Shown here piece by piece: positions 42,906 through 51,453 of a stretch of DNA of 64,000 nucleotides. The notes below the pieces were generated by a model. It did no database searches. It saw only the letters and a program-made list of their open reading frames with translations, and had not been told where the DNA came from. Position 1 is the stretch's first letter. Each line of letters opens with the position of its first letter. Where the stretch lies: the NCBI RefSeq assembly GCF_005484585.1, contig NZ_CP039435.1, forward strand, positions 1,364,001 to 1,428,000, written 5' to 3'. This DNA is from Brevundimonas sp. SGAir0440. GTDB taxonomy: Bacteria; Pseudomonadota; Alphaproteobacteria; Caulobacterales; Caulobacteraceae. Made by a program: the position numbers and the translations under genes.

Positions 42906-44264
42906 CTACGCCCGCCCGGTGATCGCCCGGCCGAAGCTCTTCCAGCTCAGCTTCACGTCCGACAGCGCACCGGCGCGGAAGGCCCGCCCGGCGATCCAGA
43001 CCATGAAGGCGGCGGTCGCGAACATGCCGATCAGCGTCAGAATCACCTCCACCAGCGGCGGGTCGCTGGGCGCGCGCGCGCTCATCAGGAAGGGGGTGAA
43101 GAAGGGAATCCAGGACAGCACCTTGACCACCGGCGCATCCGGGCTGGTCAGGGCCATCTGCATCACCAGGATCGGCACGACCAGGATCATCATGATCGGC
43201 CCCATCAGGGTCTGGGCGTCCCGCGGCGTCTCGCAGAAGGCCCCGATGGCGGCGAACAGCACCGCATACATCATATAGCCGCCGACCATATAGGCGATGA
43301 AATAGAAGATCAGGCCGTCGTGCAGCAGCACCTGTCCGACCGTCGCCGCCGTCTCGGGCGAGGCCGAAATCAGGGTGAAGGCGCCGATCCCGCCCCAGAC
43401 CCCCATGACCGTCAGGGTCAGCAGCGCCACGCCCAGCACCTTGCCCGTCAGGATTTCGGTCGCTGAGGCCGAGGACAGCAGGACCTCCAGGATCTTGTTC
43501 GACTTCTCCTCCATCACGCTGTTCAGCAGGATGGAGGCGCCGGTGATGACCAGCGACCACAAGAGGAAGCCGACGCCCAGGCCGATGAAGGACGGGATCC
43601 GGTCACGCATCGACACCTCGCCACCGCTCGCTGCGCTGGGCGAGAAGGACTTCACTTCGGGCCGGAAGGTCTGAACCTCCTGCGCCACGGCCGGGGCGAC
43701 CCCGGCGGCGGTCAGAAGTTCCGTGCGCCGTGCATCGCGCAGGGCGTTGCGGACGAAGCTGGAAACGTCGTTGTCGGTCGCACGCGCGGTCCAGACCTGG
43801 GCGGCGGGCTTTCCATCCATGCGGCTGAGGAAGACCACGGCGTCCAGGCGCCTGGCCTTGGAGGTCTGCTTGTCCAGCGCCTTGCGGATCGCCTCGTCAC
43901 GCGCCGGGCCGACGACGTCGGCGATGGCGGGCGGCGCGTCGACCAGACGAATCTTGGGGCCGGTGATGGAGGCGACGGCGCGCCCGGCGCCCGCCTGTCC
44001 CTTTTCGGCGGCTTCGCGCAGGCGCTCGTTCTGACGGTCCACATCGGCTTGCAACGAGGCGCGTACGGCGGCGGCCAGACCCGTCGCATTGGGGCCTTCC
44101 TCGATCACCGCCACCGACTTGATCGGCTCGGAGGCCTTGATCAGCGCCGGAATGCCGCCGCCCAGCACGGCGAACAGCGGAAAGGCCAGAAGCGACAGCC
44201 AAAAGCCGACGGTCTTGGCGTAGGCGACATATTCGCGTCGCGCGATCAGCAGGGTGCGGTTCAT
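42906..44264 (-). CDS. ABC-2 type transporter permease (NatB-like)
   Basis: 452 residues from ATG 44264 (MNRTLLIARREYVAYAKTVG). One N-terminal helix, a ~150-residue periplasmic domain (AAAVRASLQADVDRQNERLR) and five or six C-terminal helices follow; the landmark MEEKSNKILEVLLSSASATE is the ABC-2/NatB EKE motif. With the ATPase encoded immediately upstream (ATGA overlap) it forms an exporter. NatAB exports sodium in Bacillus; the substrate here is not shown. It converges with rpsU, 166 bases away. Confidence 0.93.
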   Translation of the reverse strand: MNRTLLIARREYVAYAKTVGFWLSLLAFPLFAVLGGGIPALIKASEPIKSVAVIEEGPNATGLAAAVRASLQADVDRQNERLREAAEKGQAGAGRAVASITGPKIRLVDAPPAIADVVGPARDEAIRKALDKQTSKARRLDAVVFLSRMDGKPAAQVWTARATDNDVSSFVRNALRDARRTELLTAAGVAPAVAQEVQTFRPEVKSFSPSAASGGEVSMRDRIPSFIGLGVGFLLWSLVITGASILLNSVMEEKSNKILEVLLSSASATEILTGKVLGVALLTLTVMGVWGGIGAFTLISASPETAATVGQVLLHDGLIFYFIAYMVGGYMMYAVLFAAIGAFCETPRDAQTLMGPIMMILVVPILVMQMALTSPDAPVVKVLSWIPFFTPFLMSARAPSDPPLVEVILTLIGMFATAAFMVWIAGRAFRAGALSDVKLSWKSFGRAITGRA

Positions 44265-45208
44265 CGGACAGCCTCCACAGATGCGACGGGTTGGTCGGGA
44301 TGGTCGCCGGTCAGGCCGATGAAGGCGTCGTGCAGCGTCGGCTCCTTCAGCGCGAAGCCGCGCACGTCCAGCCCGTTCAGGAAGGCCGTCTTCAAGGTGT
44401 CCTGGCCCCCAGCGCCGGGCGCCAGGGCGATCTTCAGCCGACGCACGCCATCGACGTCGGACAGGGTCTCGACGCCCGCGACGCCGGGCAGGGCGGCGGC
44501 GGCGTCCGCGCTGATCGCTCCATCCAGATTCAGGAAGCGCGGCGAGGTGGCCTTGGCCTGGTCCACCGTCCCCTCGAACGCCTTCTTGCCGCGCGCCAGC
44601 AGCACGACCTTGTCGCACAGCCGCTCGGCATGCTGCATCACGTGGGTGGAGAACAGCACCGTGGCGCCGTTCGCGGCCAGCCCGCGAATCATCGCCTCCA
44701 GGCCCTGCTGATTCATCGGGTCCAGACCGGAGAAGGGTTCGTCCAGGATCACGAACTCGGGCTGATGCACGACCGAGGCGATCAGCTGCACCTTCTGCGC
44801 CATCCCCTTGGACAGCTCCTTCATCTTCTTTTTCTGCGCCTCGCCCAGCCCCTGCTGCTCCAGCAGGGTCTTGGCGCGCTTGCGGCCCTCGGCGACCGGC
44901 AGGCCTTTCAGCGCGCCAAAGAAGGCGATGGCCTCGACCGGCGTCATCTTCTTATAGAGACCGCGCTCCTCGGGCAGGAAACCGATCCGGTCGCGCACCT
45001 TGCGCCCGTCGTCGGCGCCCAGGATCTCGATTCGCCCCGACGTCGCCGGCTGCAACCCCAGGATCATCCGCAGGGTCGAAGTCTTGCCCGCCCCGTTCGG
45101 TCCCAGAAAGCCGCAGATCGACCCTTTCTCGACCTGAAAGCTCAGATCACGCACGGCGTGGAAATCGCCGTATCGCTTGTTCACCCCATCCAGCGTCAAC
45201 GCCGCCAT
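44261..45208 (-). CDS. ABC transporter ATPase (NatA-like)
   Basis: 315 residues from ATG 45208 with GGGAGG six bases upstream; this rules out the slightly longer ATG 45220. It contains Walker A GPNGAGKTST, a signature-like LSKGMAQKVQLIAS (with Lys replacing Gly, as in NatA-like ATPases), Walker B FVILDEPFSGLDPMNQQ and H-loop TVLFSTHVMQHAE. A C-terminal ~90-residue extension follows (FLNLDGAISADAAAALPGVA). It overlaps the permease start by four bases, so the pair is co-translated. Confidence 0.94.
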   Translation of the reverse strand: MAALTLDGVNKRYGDFHAVRDLSFQVEKGSICGFLGPNGAGKTSTLRMILGLQPATSGRIEILGADDGRKVRDRIGFLPEERGLYKKMTPVEAIAFFGALKGLPVAEGRKRAKTLLEQQGLGEAQKKKMKELSKGMAQKVQLIASVVHQPEFVILDEPFSGLDPMNQQGLEAMIRGLAANGATVLFSTHVMQHAERLCDKVVLLARGKKAFEGTVDQAKATSPRFLNLDGAISADAAAALPGVAGVETLSDVDGVRRLKIALAPGAGGQDTLKTAFLNGLDVRGFALKEPTLHDAFIGLTGDHPDQPVASVEAVR

Positions 45209-45282
45209 GTCGCCTCCCAAATCCCTGTTGTCAGACTAGAATCCGACGACAGGGGACGCCAGCGACTTCGGCGCGGGGTTGC

Positions 45283-47169
45283 CTATTTCACCACAGGCAG
45301 GTCGATGTAGGAGGCGTCGTCACCCGCGTGATGGATGGCGTTGTCGGCGACCACGCCCTGGCTCTCGGTCTCGTTCGGTCCGCCCGTGTTCAGGTTGCGC
45401 ACGAACTTGGGGAAGTTGGAGCTGGTGACTTCGACCCGGATGCGGTGACCCGGCTGGAAGGTGTTGCTGATGGTCAGCGGCGTGGGCTGCACGGTCGCCA
45501 CTTGGCCCGGCGTCAGGGGCGCGGGGCGGTCATAGCCGTTGCGATAGCGCGCCCGCATGATGGTGTCGCCCAGGATATAGGCTGTGCCGTCCGGCGCCAC
45601 ATCCACCAGCTTGACCGCGAAATCGGTGTCGGGCGCAGAGGACGACACCTTCAGCACCGCATCGATGAAGCCGGTGACCTGCATCGGCTCGGTCAGCGCC
45701 TCCGACGTATAGACCAGCACGTCGTTGCGCGCCTCGATCGGCCGCTGATCGAAGGCCCCGGCCGTGACCAGCCCGCCGTTGCAGCAATCGCCGCCGCCGA
45801 TGGTCTGGACCGGGTTCATGGGATCATAGCGATAGCGGTCGGCCGGCTCGCCGGCGGGGGGCGGCTGAAGACTCAGCATACCATCGCCGTTCAGGCTGTT
45901 GGCCGAACCGCCCGAGCGCAGATACATCCGCACCGTCTTGACCCCGGCCGGCGGCCACTGCGCGGCCGTGCGCCAGGCGTTTTCGCCCATGTTGAAATAC
46001 TGCACGTGCGGCGTGCTCTCGGGGAAGGCGCGGCGTTCGCCCTTCAGCCAGCGATCGAACCAGGCGTGCACCAAGGCGTCGCTGTCGAAGGTGGCGTCGC
46101 CCAGCGGCCGGTCGCCCGACTTGTAGTTCGGCCCCAGGCCGCCGAAGGCGCAGTGGTTGTTGGGGCCGACCACGACATACTGGTTCTCGGCAGCCTCGCG
46201 ATCCTGGGTCGTGGACCGGGCGTGGTTGAACAGCTCCATGTTCGGCCCGATCGAGACGTCATACCAGCTGTTGAACCACAGGGACGGCACGCCCCAGCCC
46301 ATGTCGTCGTGATACAGGCCGCCTTGACGCCAGGCCGGATCGGACGGAGTGCGCGCGATCAGTTCCTCGAACGTGCCGGCCGGTTCGCCCAGGTCCTTCA
46401 GCATCTCGTTGACCGGCAGATGCCGAATCTGACTGGGCCAGTTCACATCCGGCTTCTTGGCGTCCAGGTCGTTGTAGCGAACGATGCGGGCTCGGGTTTC
46501 CTGATCGAGATCCATCGGGATCTGGGCGCGCTGCGGATTGTCCACGCCGTACAGCCACACGAAGAACAGGTTGCGCGGCACGCCCCCGGTGTACCAGTTG
46601 CCCTGTTCCTGGAACCGGCCGACCTTGCCGATGCCGGCGCCCGAAGCCTGGGGCACCATGGCGGCGTGGGCGGGGTGGTTCTGGGCCGCCAGGGCCAGCT
46701 GCCATTCAGCGGAGGACGAACAGCCCAGGGTGCCGACCTTGCCGTTCGACCAGGGCTGGGCCGCGATCCACGTCAGGGCGTCATAGCCGTCGGTCTGGGG
46801 ATAGCCCAGAATCTGATAGTCGCCGCCCGAGAAATACCGTCCCCGCTCGTTCTGGATGACGAAGGCATAGCCCTTGCTGACCCAGCTCAGGGCCGAGCGC
46901 GTGGTGCGGGCGTTGTAGGCCAGCTCGTTATAGGGCGTGCGGACGAAAACGGTCGGCAAGGGGCCGGACGCGTTCTTGGGGCGATAGACATTGGTGGCCA
47001 GTCCCACGCCGTCGCGCATCGGCACCATGACCGCCATCTGCACATCCGCCAGGCGCGACAGCTCGGTCTGTGCGGCGGCGTCGCTGTAGCGCCCATAGTC
47101 CTGTGCCGAAGCGGCGATGGGCGTGGCGGCCAAAAGGCCCGCGACGACGGCGGCGACGATCTTGTTCAT
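45283..47169 (-). CDS. CocE/NonD family serine hydrolase, secreted
   Basis: 628 residues from ATG 47169, chosen because GGGAGGG is seven bases upstream; an ATG two codons earlier touches it. A Sec signal (MNKIVAAVVAGLLAATPIAA) ends at ASAQ. The X-Pro dipeptidyl-peptidase S15-like hydrolase domain has GTLGCSSSAEWQLA with the nucleophile Ser, a cap helix region, and GPNNHCAFGG carrying the catalytic His. The C-terminal jelly-roll (PEDTDFAVKLVDVAPDG-like, RIRVEVTSSNFPKFVRN) is also typical. These enzymes hydrolyse esters or amides; its substrate is unknown. Confidence 0.92.
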   Translation of the reverse strand: MNKIVAAVVAGLLAATPIAASAQDYGRYSDAAAQTELSRLADVQMAVMVPMRDGVGLATNVYRPKNASGPLPTVFVRTPYNELAYNARTTRSALSWVSKGYAFVIQNERGRYFSGGDYQILGYPQTDGYDALTWIAAQPWSNGKVGTLGCSSSAEWQLALAAQNHPAHAAMVPQASGAGIGKVGRFQEQGNWYTGGVPRNLFFVWLYGVDNPQRAQIPMDLDQETRARIVRYNDLDAKKPDVNWPSQIRHLPVNEMLKDLGEPAGTFEELIARTPSDPAWRQGGLYHDDMGWGVPSLWFNSWYDVSIGPNMELFNHARSTTQDREAAENQYVVVGPNNHCAFGGLGPNYKSGDRPLGDATFDSDALVHAWFDRWLKGERRAFPESTPHVQYFNMGENAWRTAAQWPPAGVKTVRMYLRSGGSANSLNGDGMLSLQPPPAGEPADRYRYDPMNPVQTIGGGDCCNGGLVTAGAFDQRPIEARNDVLVYTSEALTEPMQVTGFIDAVLKVSSSAPDTDFAVKLVDVAPDGTAYILGDTIMRARYRNGYDRPAPLTPGQVATVQPTPLTISNTFQPGHRIRVEVTSSNFPKFVRNLNTGGPNETESQGVVADNAIHHAGDDASYIDLPVVK

Positions 47170-47236
47170 ATTCATCCCTCCCAGAACGAGAGGGGACACT
47201 AGGACGTTTGCCGCGCCCGTCGCAACGTAATGCGCG

Positions 47237-47878
47237 TCAGGCCTTGGCCTTCACCGTCACTTCGAAATGGCGGTCGACCACCTTGGTCGGATTGACCTGG
47301 GCGCCGCCGCGACGAACCTCGAAATGCAGGTGCGGGCCGGTGGAATAGCCGGTGGAGCCGACCAGACCGATGCGCTGGCCAGGCGCGACCGCATCGCCGT
47401 TCGCGACATCGATGCGGCTGAGGTGGCCGTACAGGGTGCTCATGCCGTTGGGGTGGCGCACCTCAATGAAGTTGCCATAGCCCTCGGGGTCATAGCCCGT
47501 GCGGATGACTTCGCCCTCGGCGGCAGTGAAAACGGTCGTGCCCTTCGGCGCGGCGATGTCTACACCCTTGTGCGCACGCGCCTTGGCTTCGATGGCCAGT
47601 TTGCGCAGGCCGAACGGCGAGTTGATCGCATAGCCGCGCACCGGGGCGGTGAAGGCGATCTGGCGCGTGATCGGACCCGCCTTCTCGACCTCGGCCTTCA
47701 GGGGCGGCGAGACCGGCGCGGCGATCTGGGTCGGCGGCGGCAAGGCGGCCTCGCGTGCAGCATTTGGCGCGGCGGCGGCGGCGAAAACGGCCACGGCGGC
47801 GAAGGCGGCCGTCTGGCCGGAGTGGATCAACAGGGTCTTGCACCGCGCCATCGGCGCGTTGGATAGCAGGCGTCGCAT
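47237..47878 (-). CDS. M23 family peptidoglycan endopeptidase
   Basis: 213 residues from ATG 47878. A hydrophobic N-terminus (TAAFAAVAVFAAAAAPNAAR) acts as signal or anchor. The LytM domain runs from about residue 80: SPFGLRKL, HKGVDIAAPKGTTVF (HxxxD zinc ligands), GYGNFIEVRHPNG, YGHLSRIDVANGDAV, and STGPHLHFEVRRGG (HxH). All four zinc ligands are present, so an active enzyme is likely. It cleaves cross-bridges in the periplasm. No coiled coil of the EnvC type is present. Confidence 0.93.
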   Translation of the reverse strand: MRRLLSNAPMARCKTLLIHSGQTAAFAAVAVFAAAAAPNAAREAALPPPTQIAAPVSPPLKAEVEKAGPITRQIAFTAPVRGYAINSPFGLRKLAIEAKARAHKGVDIAAPKGTTVFTAAEGEVIRTGYDPEGYGNFIEVRHPNGMSTLYGHLSRIDVANGDAVAPGQRIGLVGSTGYSTGPHLHFEVRRGGAQVNPTKVVDRHFEVTVKAKA

Positions 47879-48046
47879 TCGGCGGCCTTTCCAGCGTCTC
47901 TACGCTCTGGAATGAAGGAAGCGGCGCCCCGACAGCGCACGGCGTTCCGTGGGAGGGCGGCTTATGCCTGCGGGCTTTGGCGACTTTGGGGCTGGGGCGG
48001 GGCGGCGGATGGTCGCAGGGCGGAACCTACTGTCCGCCTCGTTAAA

Positions 48047-48271
48047 TCAAGCGATGATATCGGGCAGGATGCGGTCTTCCAGCTTCACGATCTCGTCCTT
48101 CAGCGCCAGCTTCTTGCGCTTCAGCCGAGCGATCATCAGCTGGTCGGGAATGGCGGCCTGACCCAGGGCTTCGATCGAGGCGTCCAGGTCGGCGTGTTCC
48201 TGGCGCAGATGGTTCACCCGCGCCTGAAGCTCGGCCATTTCCTCGGTGATCGCAGGCGTGTCGTCGTTCAT
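48047..48271 (-). CDS. YdcH/DUF465 family small coiled-coil protein
   Basis: 74 residues from ATG 48271. The entire protein is helical, with AELQARVNHLRQEHADLDAS and IARLKRKKLALKDEIVKLED, the DUF465 pattern. The family has no assigned role. A second, shorter DUF465-type gene lies at 49502-49675 on the other side of ubiX. It is 50 bases from the TIGR02444 gene. Confidence 0.88.
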   Translation of the reverse strand: MNDDTPAITEEMAELQARVNHLRQEHADLDASIEALGQAAIPDQLMIARLKRKKLALKDEIVKLEDRILPDIIA

Positions 48272-48321
48272 CGTGTCATCTCCACGCCGCTCGTCTCAGG
48301 CCGGTTATAGCCACGCTGATC

Positions 48322-48786
48322 TCAGGTCGGAAGGGCGTCTGCGAGCCGGATCAGAGCCGGACGCGGGGTGACGTCCGCCCACATCCGGGCCGTGGCCGCC
48401 AGGCCGTCGATGATCGGACGGGCCGGCCCGCCGGGTTCGGGCGCCAGCGCCTCTAACGCGTCCAGCAAATGTCGCTCCGCCTCCAGCTCCAGCGCCTTGA
48501 TGCGGTTGCGCATGCTCTCACGCGGGCCGTCGTCGATGTCGGGCACCGGCGCCTTCAGGATCCGCCGCACCGAACGCAGCGGGGCGACCACGACGCTGTC
48601 CCAGGCCCGGGCGGTGTCGCAGGCCGCCTCGATCGTCTCTTCGTCGGGCTTTCGGCCCGTCGCCGCGACCCAGGCGGACCACAGCAGCAAGGGCACGTTC
48701 TGGTCGTGGCTGTCCTGCAGCGCCAGACACGCCTCGCCAACCCCCGGCGCGCCATAGGCGGCGACAGCCCAGTCCCACAGCCTCAT
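48322..48786 (-). CDS. TIGR02444/DUF2390 family protein
   Basis: 154 residues from ATG 48786 (MRLWDWAVAAYGAPGVGEAC), which overlaps the ubiX stop by four bases. The motif LQDSHDQNVPLLLWSAWVAA is the family hallmark; the rest is helical and variable (ACDTARAWDSVVVAPLRSVR). Function is unknown. Overlap with ubiX indicates co-translation, as in other alphaproteobacteria. Confidence 0.88.
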   Translation of the reverse strand: MRLWDWAVAAYGAPGVGEACLALQDSHDQNVPLLLWSAWVAATGRKPDEETIEAACDTARAWDSVVVAPLRSVRRILKAPVPDIDDGPRESMRNRIKALELEAERHLLDALEALAPEPGGPARPIIDGLAATARMWADVTPRPALIRLADALPT

Positions 48787-49385
48787 GACTTCAGGCCTTC
48801 CCAGCGCCGCACCGCGCCCCAATCCAGGCCGAACAGGTCCAGCGTCCGCCCCACCGACTGATCGACCATCTCCATGATCGAGCTCGGCCGGGCGTAAAGC
48901 GCGGGCAGGGGCGGGGCGATGGTCGCGCCCATTTCGGCCAAGGCGGTCATGGTGCGCAGGTGGCCCAGGTGGAACGGCGTTTCGCGCACCATCAGCACCA
49001 GCGGTCGCCGCTCCTTCAGCGTCACGTCCGCCGCCCGCGTCAGTAGGGTCGAGGTCACGCCCGTCGCGATCTCGCTCATCGTCTTGATCGAGCAGGGCGC
49101 CACGATCATGCCCAGGGTGCGGAACGAGCCGGAGGCGATCGTCGCCCCCACGTCGCCCAGCTTGTGAACCACCGACGCCTTGGCCGTCAGTTCGTCGGGC
49201 GACAGATCGGTCTCCTGCGACAGCGTCAGCAGGGCGGCCTTGGTCACGACCAGATGGCTTTCGACGCCCAGATCGTTCAGCGCATCCAGCACCCGGGCGC
49301 CATAGACGGCGCCGGAAGCCCCTGAAATTCCGACCACCAGTCTGGCGGGCGGGTTCCGTATGGCTCCGTTCACATCATCGTCCAT
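48783..49385 (-). CDS. ubiX: Flavin prenyltransferase UbiX
   Basis: 200 residues from ATG 49385. The flavoprotein core starts at residue ~15 (RLVVGISGASGAVYGARVLD), with SGSFRTLGMIVAPCSIKTMS, LKERRPLVLMVRETPFHLGH and the C-terminal YARPSSIMEMVDQSVGRTLD motifs of Pad1/UbiX. It makes prenylated FMN from FMN and dimethylallyl phosphate for the decarboxylase UbiD in ubiquinone synthesis. ubiD is not in the window. The first 14 residues are outside the family core. Confidence 0.95.
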   Translation of the reverse strand: MDDDVNGAIRNPPARLVVGISGASGAVYGARVLDALNDLGVESHLVVTKAALLTLSQETDLSPDELTAKASVVHKLGDVGATIASGSFRTLGMIVAPCSIKTMSEIATGVTSTLLTRAADVTLKERRPLVLMVRETPFHLGHLRTMTALAEMGATIAPPLPALYARPSSIMEMVDQSVGRTLDLFGLDWGAVRRWEGLKS

Positions 49386-49501
49386 TTTGGGGGTCAGCCT
49401 TCTTTGGGTCCGGGGCGACGGGCTGTCACTGGAAAGTGATTACACAGCGCGCCAAACCGGGCGCTCACTCTACTGGTCCCTAACCAAAGGAGGCGCAAGC
49501 C

Positions 49502-49675
49502 ATGACCATCGAGGCTCGTATTCGCGAACTGGGTAATCGTCATCGCACCCTGGATGAGACCATCCAGAAGGAGCTTACCCGCCCGTCCACGGATCCGTTG
49601 CAGGTCAGGGCGCTGAAGCAGAAGAAGCTTCGGCTGAAGGAAGAAATCACCAGTCTGGAGGCGCGCGCGACCTAG
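49502..49675 (+). CDS. YdcH/DUF465 family small protein
   Basis: 57 residues from ATG 49502 with a strong AAAGGAGG ribosome-binding site. The helix pair IEARIRELGNRHRTLDETIQ and RALKQKKLRLKEEITSLEAR matches the DUF465 pattern also seen at 48047-48271. It is monocistronic with a strong terminator. Its role is unknown; RNA or protein binding is a guess. Confidence 0.85.
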   Translation: MTIEARIRELGNRHRTLDETIQKELTRPSTDPLQVRALKQKKLRLKEEITSLEARAT

Positions 49676-49698
49676 CGTCCGTCTGCCTGAAAACGACG

Positions 49699-49731
49699 AC
49701 GGCCCCGGAGATCGCTCTCCGGGGCCGTTTT
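49699..49731 (+). terminator. Bidirectional terminator between the DUF465 gene and trcR
   Basis: A 13-bp perfect stem pairs 49699-49711 with 49716-49728 across the 4-base loop TCGC. TTTT follows on the plus strand and an A run precedes, so it can serve both convergent genes. Confidence 0.9.
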
Positions 49732-49748
49732 CGTTGCGCGAAGGCGGA

Positions 49749-50414
49749 TCAGTCCTTGGTGCCGAACACCGATTCCGCCGTCGGCTCGGCGCCGGGACGT
49801 TGGCGGGCTTCCGGCACGAACTCGGGCTCGGCCTCGACCTGTTCGACGGGCTGGATCGTGCCGCCGCCGTTCTTCAGGTCGTCCTTGGCCTTCTTGTCGG
49901 CGGCCTTCTTGACGATTTCGTCCAGCGCCAGCTGGCCGACCAGGCCCAGCGTCACCGGATCGACCGGTTTGATGTTGGCGCTGTTCCAGTGGGTGCGGTT
50001 GCGCACGCTTTCGATGGTGGACTTGGTCGTACCCAGCATCTTGGCGATCTGGGCGTCGGTCACCTCGGGGTGGTTGCGCACGAACCAGGCGATGGCGTCG
50101 GGGCGGTCCTGGCGACGCGACACCGGCGTGTATTTCGGCGCCGGCTTGGCCGACTTCAGCAGTTCGGCGTGGCGGCTGACGATCGCCTTCATGCGATAGT
50201 TCTCGTCGCCCTGGGCCTTGTCCAGTTCTTCGCGCGTCAGTTGGCCGCCGGTGACGGGATCCACGCCACGGATGTCGCGCGCCACGTCGCCGTCGGCGAT
50301 GCCGCGAACTTCCAGCGGGTGCAGGCCGCAGAAGTCGGCGATCTGCTCGAAGCTGAGAGAGGTGTTGTCGACCAGCCAGACCGCAGTGGCCTTGGGCATC
50401 AGAATGTCGCTCAT
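49749..50414 (-). CDS. trcR: Cell-cycle transcriptional regulator TrcR (DUF1013)
   Basis: 221 residues from ATG 50414 (MSDILMPKATAVWLVDNTSL). DUF1013 landmarks are seen: SFEQIADFCGLHPLEVRGIA, IADGDVARDIRGVDPVTGGQ, and an HTH-like VTDAQIAKMLGTTKSTIESV followed by NRTHWNSANIKPVDPVTLGL. In Caulobacter TrcR travels with RNA polymerase and promotes ctrA expression. The C-terminal ~50 residues are charged and variable. The gene is alone and divergent from the CVNH-like gene (220-base gap). Confidence 0.88.
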   Translation of the reverse strand: MSDILMPKATAVWLVDNTSLSFEQIADFCGLHPLEVRGIADGDVARDIRGVDPVTGGQLTREELDKAQGDENYRMKAIVSRHAELLKSAKPAPKYTPVSRRQDRPDAIAWFVRNHPEVTDAQIAKMLGTTKSTIESVRNRTHWNSANIKPVDPVTLGLVGQLALDEIVKKAADKKAKDDLKNGGGTIQPVEQVEAEPEFVPEARQRPGAEPTAESVFGTKD

Positions 50415-50634
50415 GGGGCGTTCGTCCCGGTGTTGTTGAGCCGCCGAATGAGGCTTCGGCTGGCGTTGGATACGACGGCGCCCGGCCTTTCGACCGGGCG
50501 CGTATGATGCCGATATAGGCCTATTCGACACAAAAGAAAACGCTGAGCGACAATCCCATACAGCAACGGTTCATCCGCCCTGACGCAACCTTCGCGGTAA
50601 TGAAGCTTTTCAGCTTCGGGAGAGGAGAACCACC

Positions 50635-51453
50635 ATGTCCATTCTGCTTGGCGCGGCTCTGGCCGCAGCGATGGCCTCGGGCCAGGACTATGCGCAGCAA
50701 CGCGTCGCCCCGCGCGGCGGCTACACACAGTCGTGTTCCGAAGCCTATGTAAATCGCGGTCGTCTCTATGCCGATTGCCGCGATACCCGCGGCCGGATGC
50801 GCGGCACGTCGATCGAGCTGAACCGCTGCGGCGGCGAGGAGATCAACAATGACAACGGCCTGCTGATCTGCGGGCGTTTCCGTGGCGACTATGAAGACAG
50901 CCAGCCCGGCCGTCCGGGCGGCTGGGGCCCCGGCAACGGTGGGCCAGACTGGGGCGCCGGCCGCGCGCCCCAGGGCAGTTATCGTCAAAGCTGCACGGAC
51001 GCCTCGGTGCGCGGCGGTCGCCTGTTCGCCCGCTGCGAGGGCGGCGGTCGGGATCGTCGCGCCAGCTCGTTGGACTACAGCCGCTGCGGCCGCTTCGACA
51101 TCGCGAATGAAAATGGCCTGTTGGTCTGCGGTCCGGTGCGAGGCCAGTGGGAAGACGAAGGGGGCTGGGGCGGCGGCAATGGCGGCGGCTGGGGTCGGTC
51201 CTCGATCACCGTCTATGAAGACGCCAACTTCCGCGGCGCCTCGCGTGAATTCACCAGCGAGGACCGTAACCTGGGCCGCACCCCGTTCAACGACCGCATC
51301 AGCTCGATGCGCGTCGAGGGCCGCTGGGAAGTCTGCACCGACGCCGAGTTCCGGGGGCGCTGCCGCATCGTCGAAGGCGACGTCCGCTTCCTGAACGGCG
51401 GCTTCAACGACAACATCTCGTCGCTGCGCCCCGTGCGCGGCGGGCGCTACTAG
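50635..51453 (+). CDS. Secreted CVNH-like repeats plus beta/gamma-crystallin domain protein
   Basis: 272 residues from ATG 50635 with GGAGAGGAG upstream. A short signal (MSILLGAALAAAMASG) is followed by two ~60-residue cysteine-rich repeats of cyanovirin-N homology: YTQSCSEAYVNRGRLYADCR ... NNDNGLLICG and YRQSCTDASVRGGRLFARCE ... NENGLLVCG. Gly/Trp-rich linkers join these to a crystallin-type Greek-key domain (SITVYEDANFRGASREF, RWEVCTDAEFRGRCRIVEGD). CVNH domains bind sugars and crystallin domains often bind calcium. A periplasmic or extracellular carbohydrate-binding role is inferred. Confidence 0.78.
   Translation: MSILLGAALAAAMASGQDYAQQRVAPRGGYTQSCSEAYVNRGRLYADCRDTRGRMRGTSIELNRCGGEEINNDNGLLICGRFRGDYEDSQPGRPGGWGPGNGGPDWGAGRAPQGSYRQSCTDASVRGGRLFARCEGGGRDRRASSLDYSRCGRFDIANENGLLVCGPVRGQWEDEGGWGGGNGGGWGRSSITVYEDANFRGASREFTSEDRNLGRTPFNDRISSMRVEGRWEVCTDAEFRGRCRIVEGDVRFLNGGFNDNISSLRPVRGGRY

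Noticed and set aside
45328..47202. 624-residue plus-strand frame across the CocE-like hydrolase
   Set aside because: Mirror of a gene with catalytic motifs, signal peptide and ribosome-binding site; no family features.
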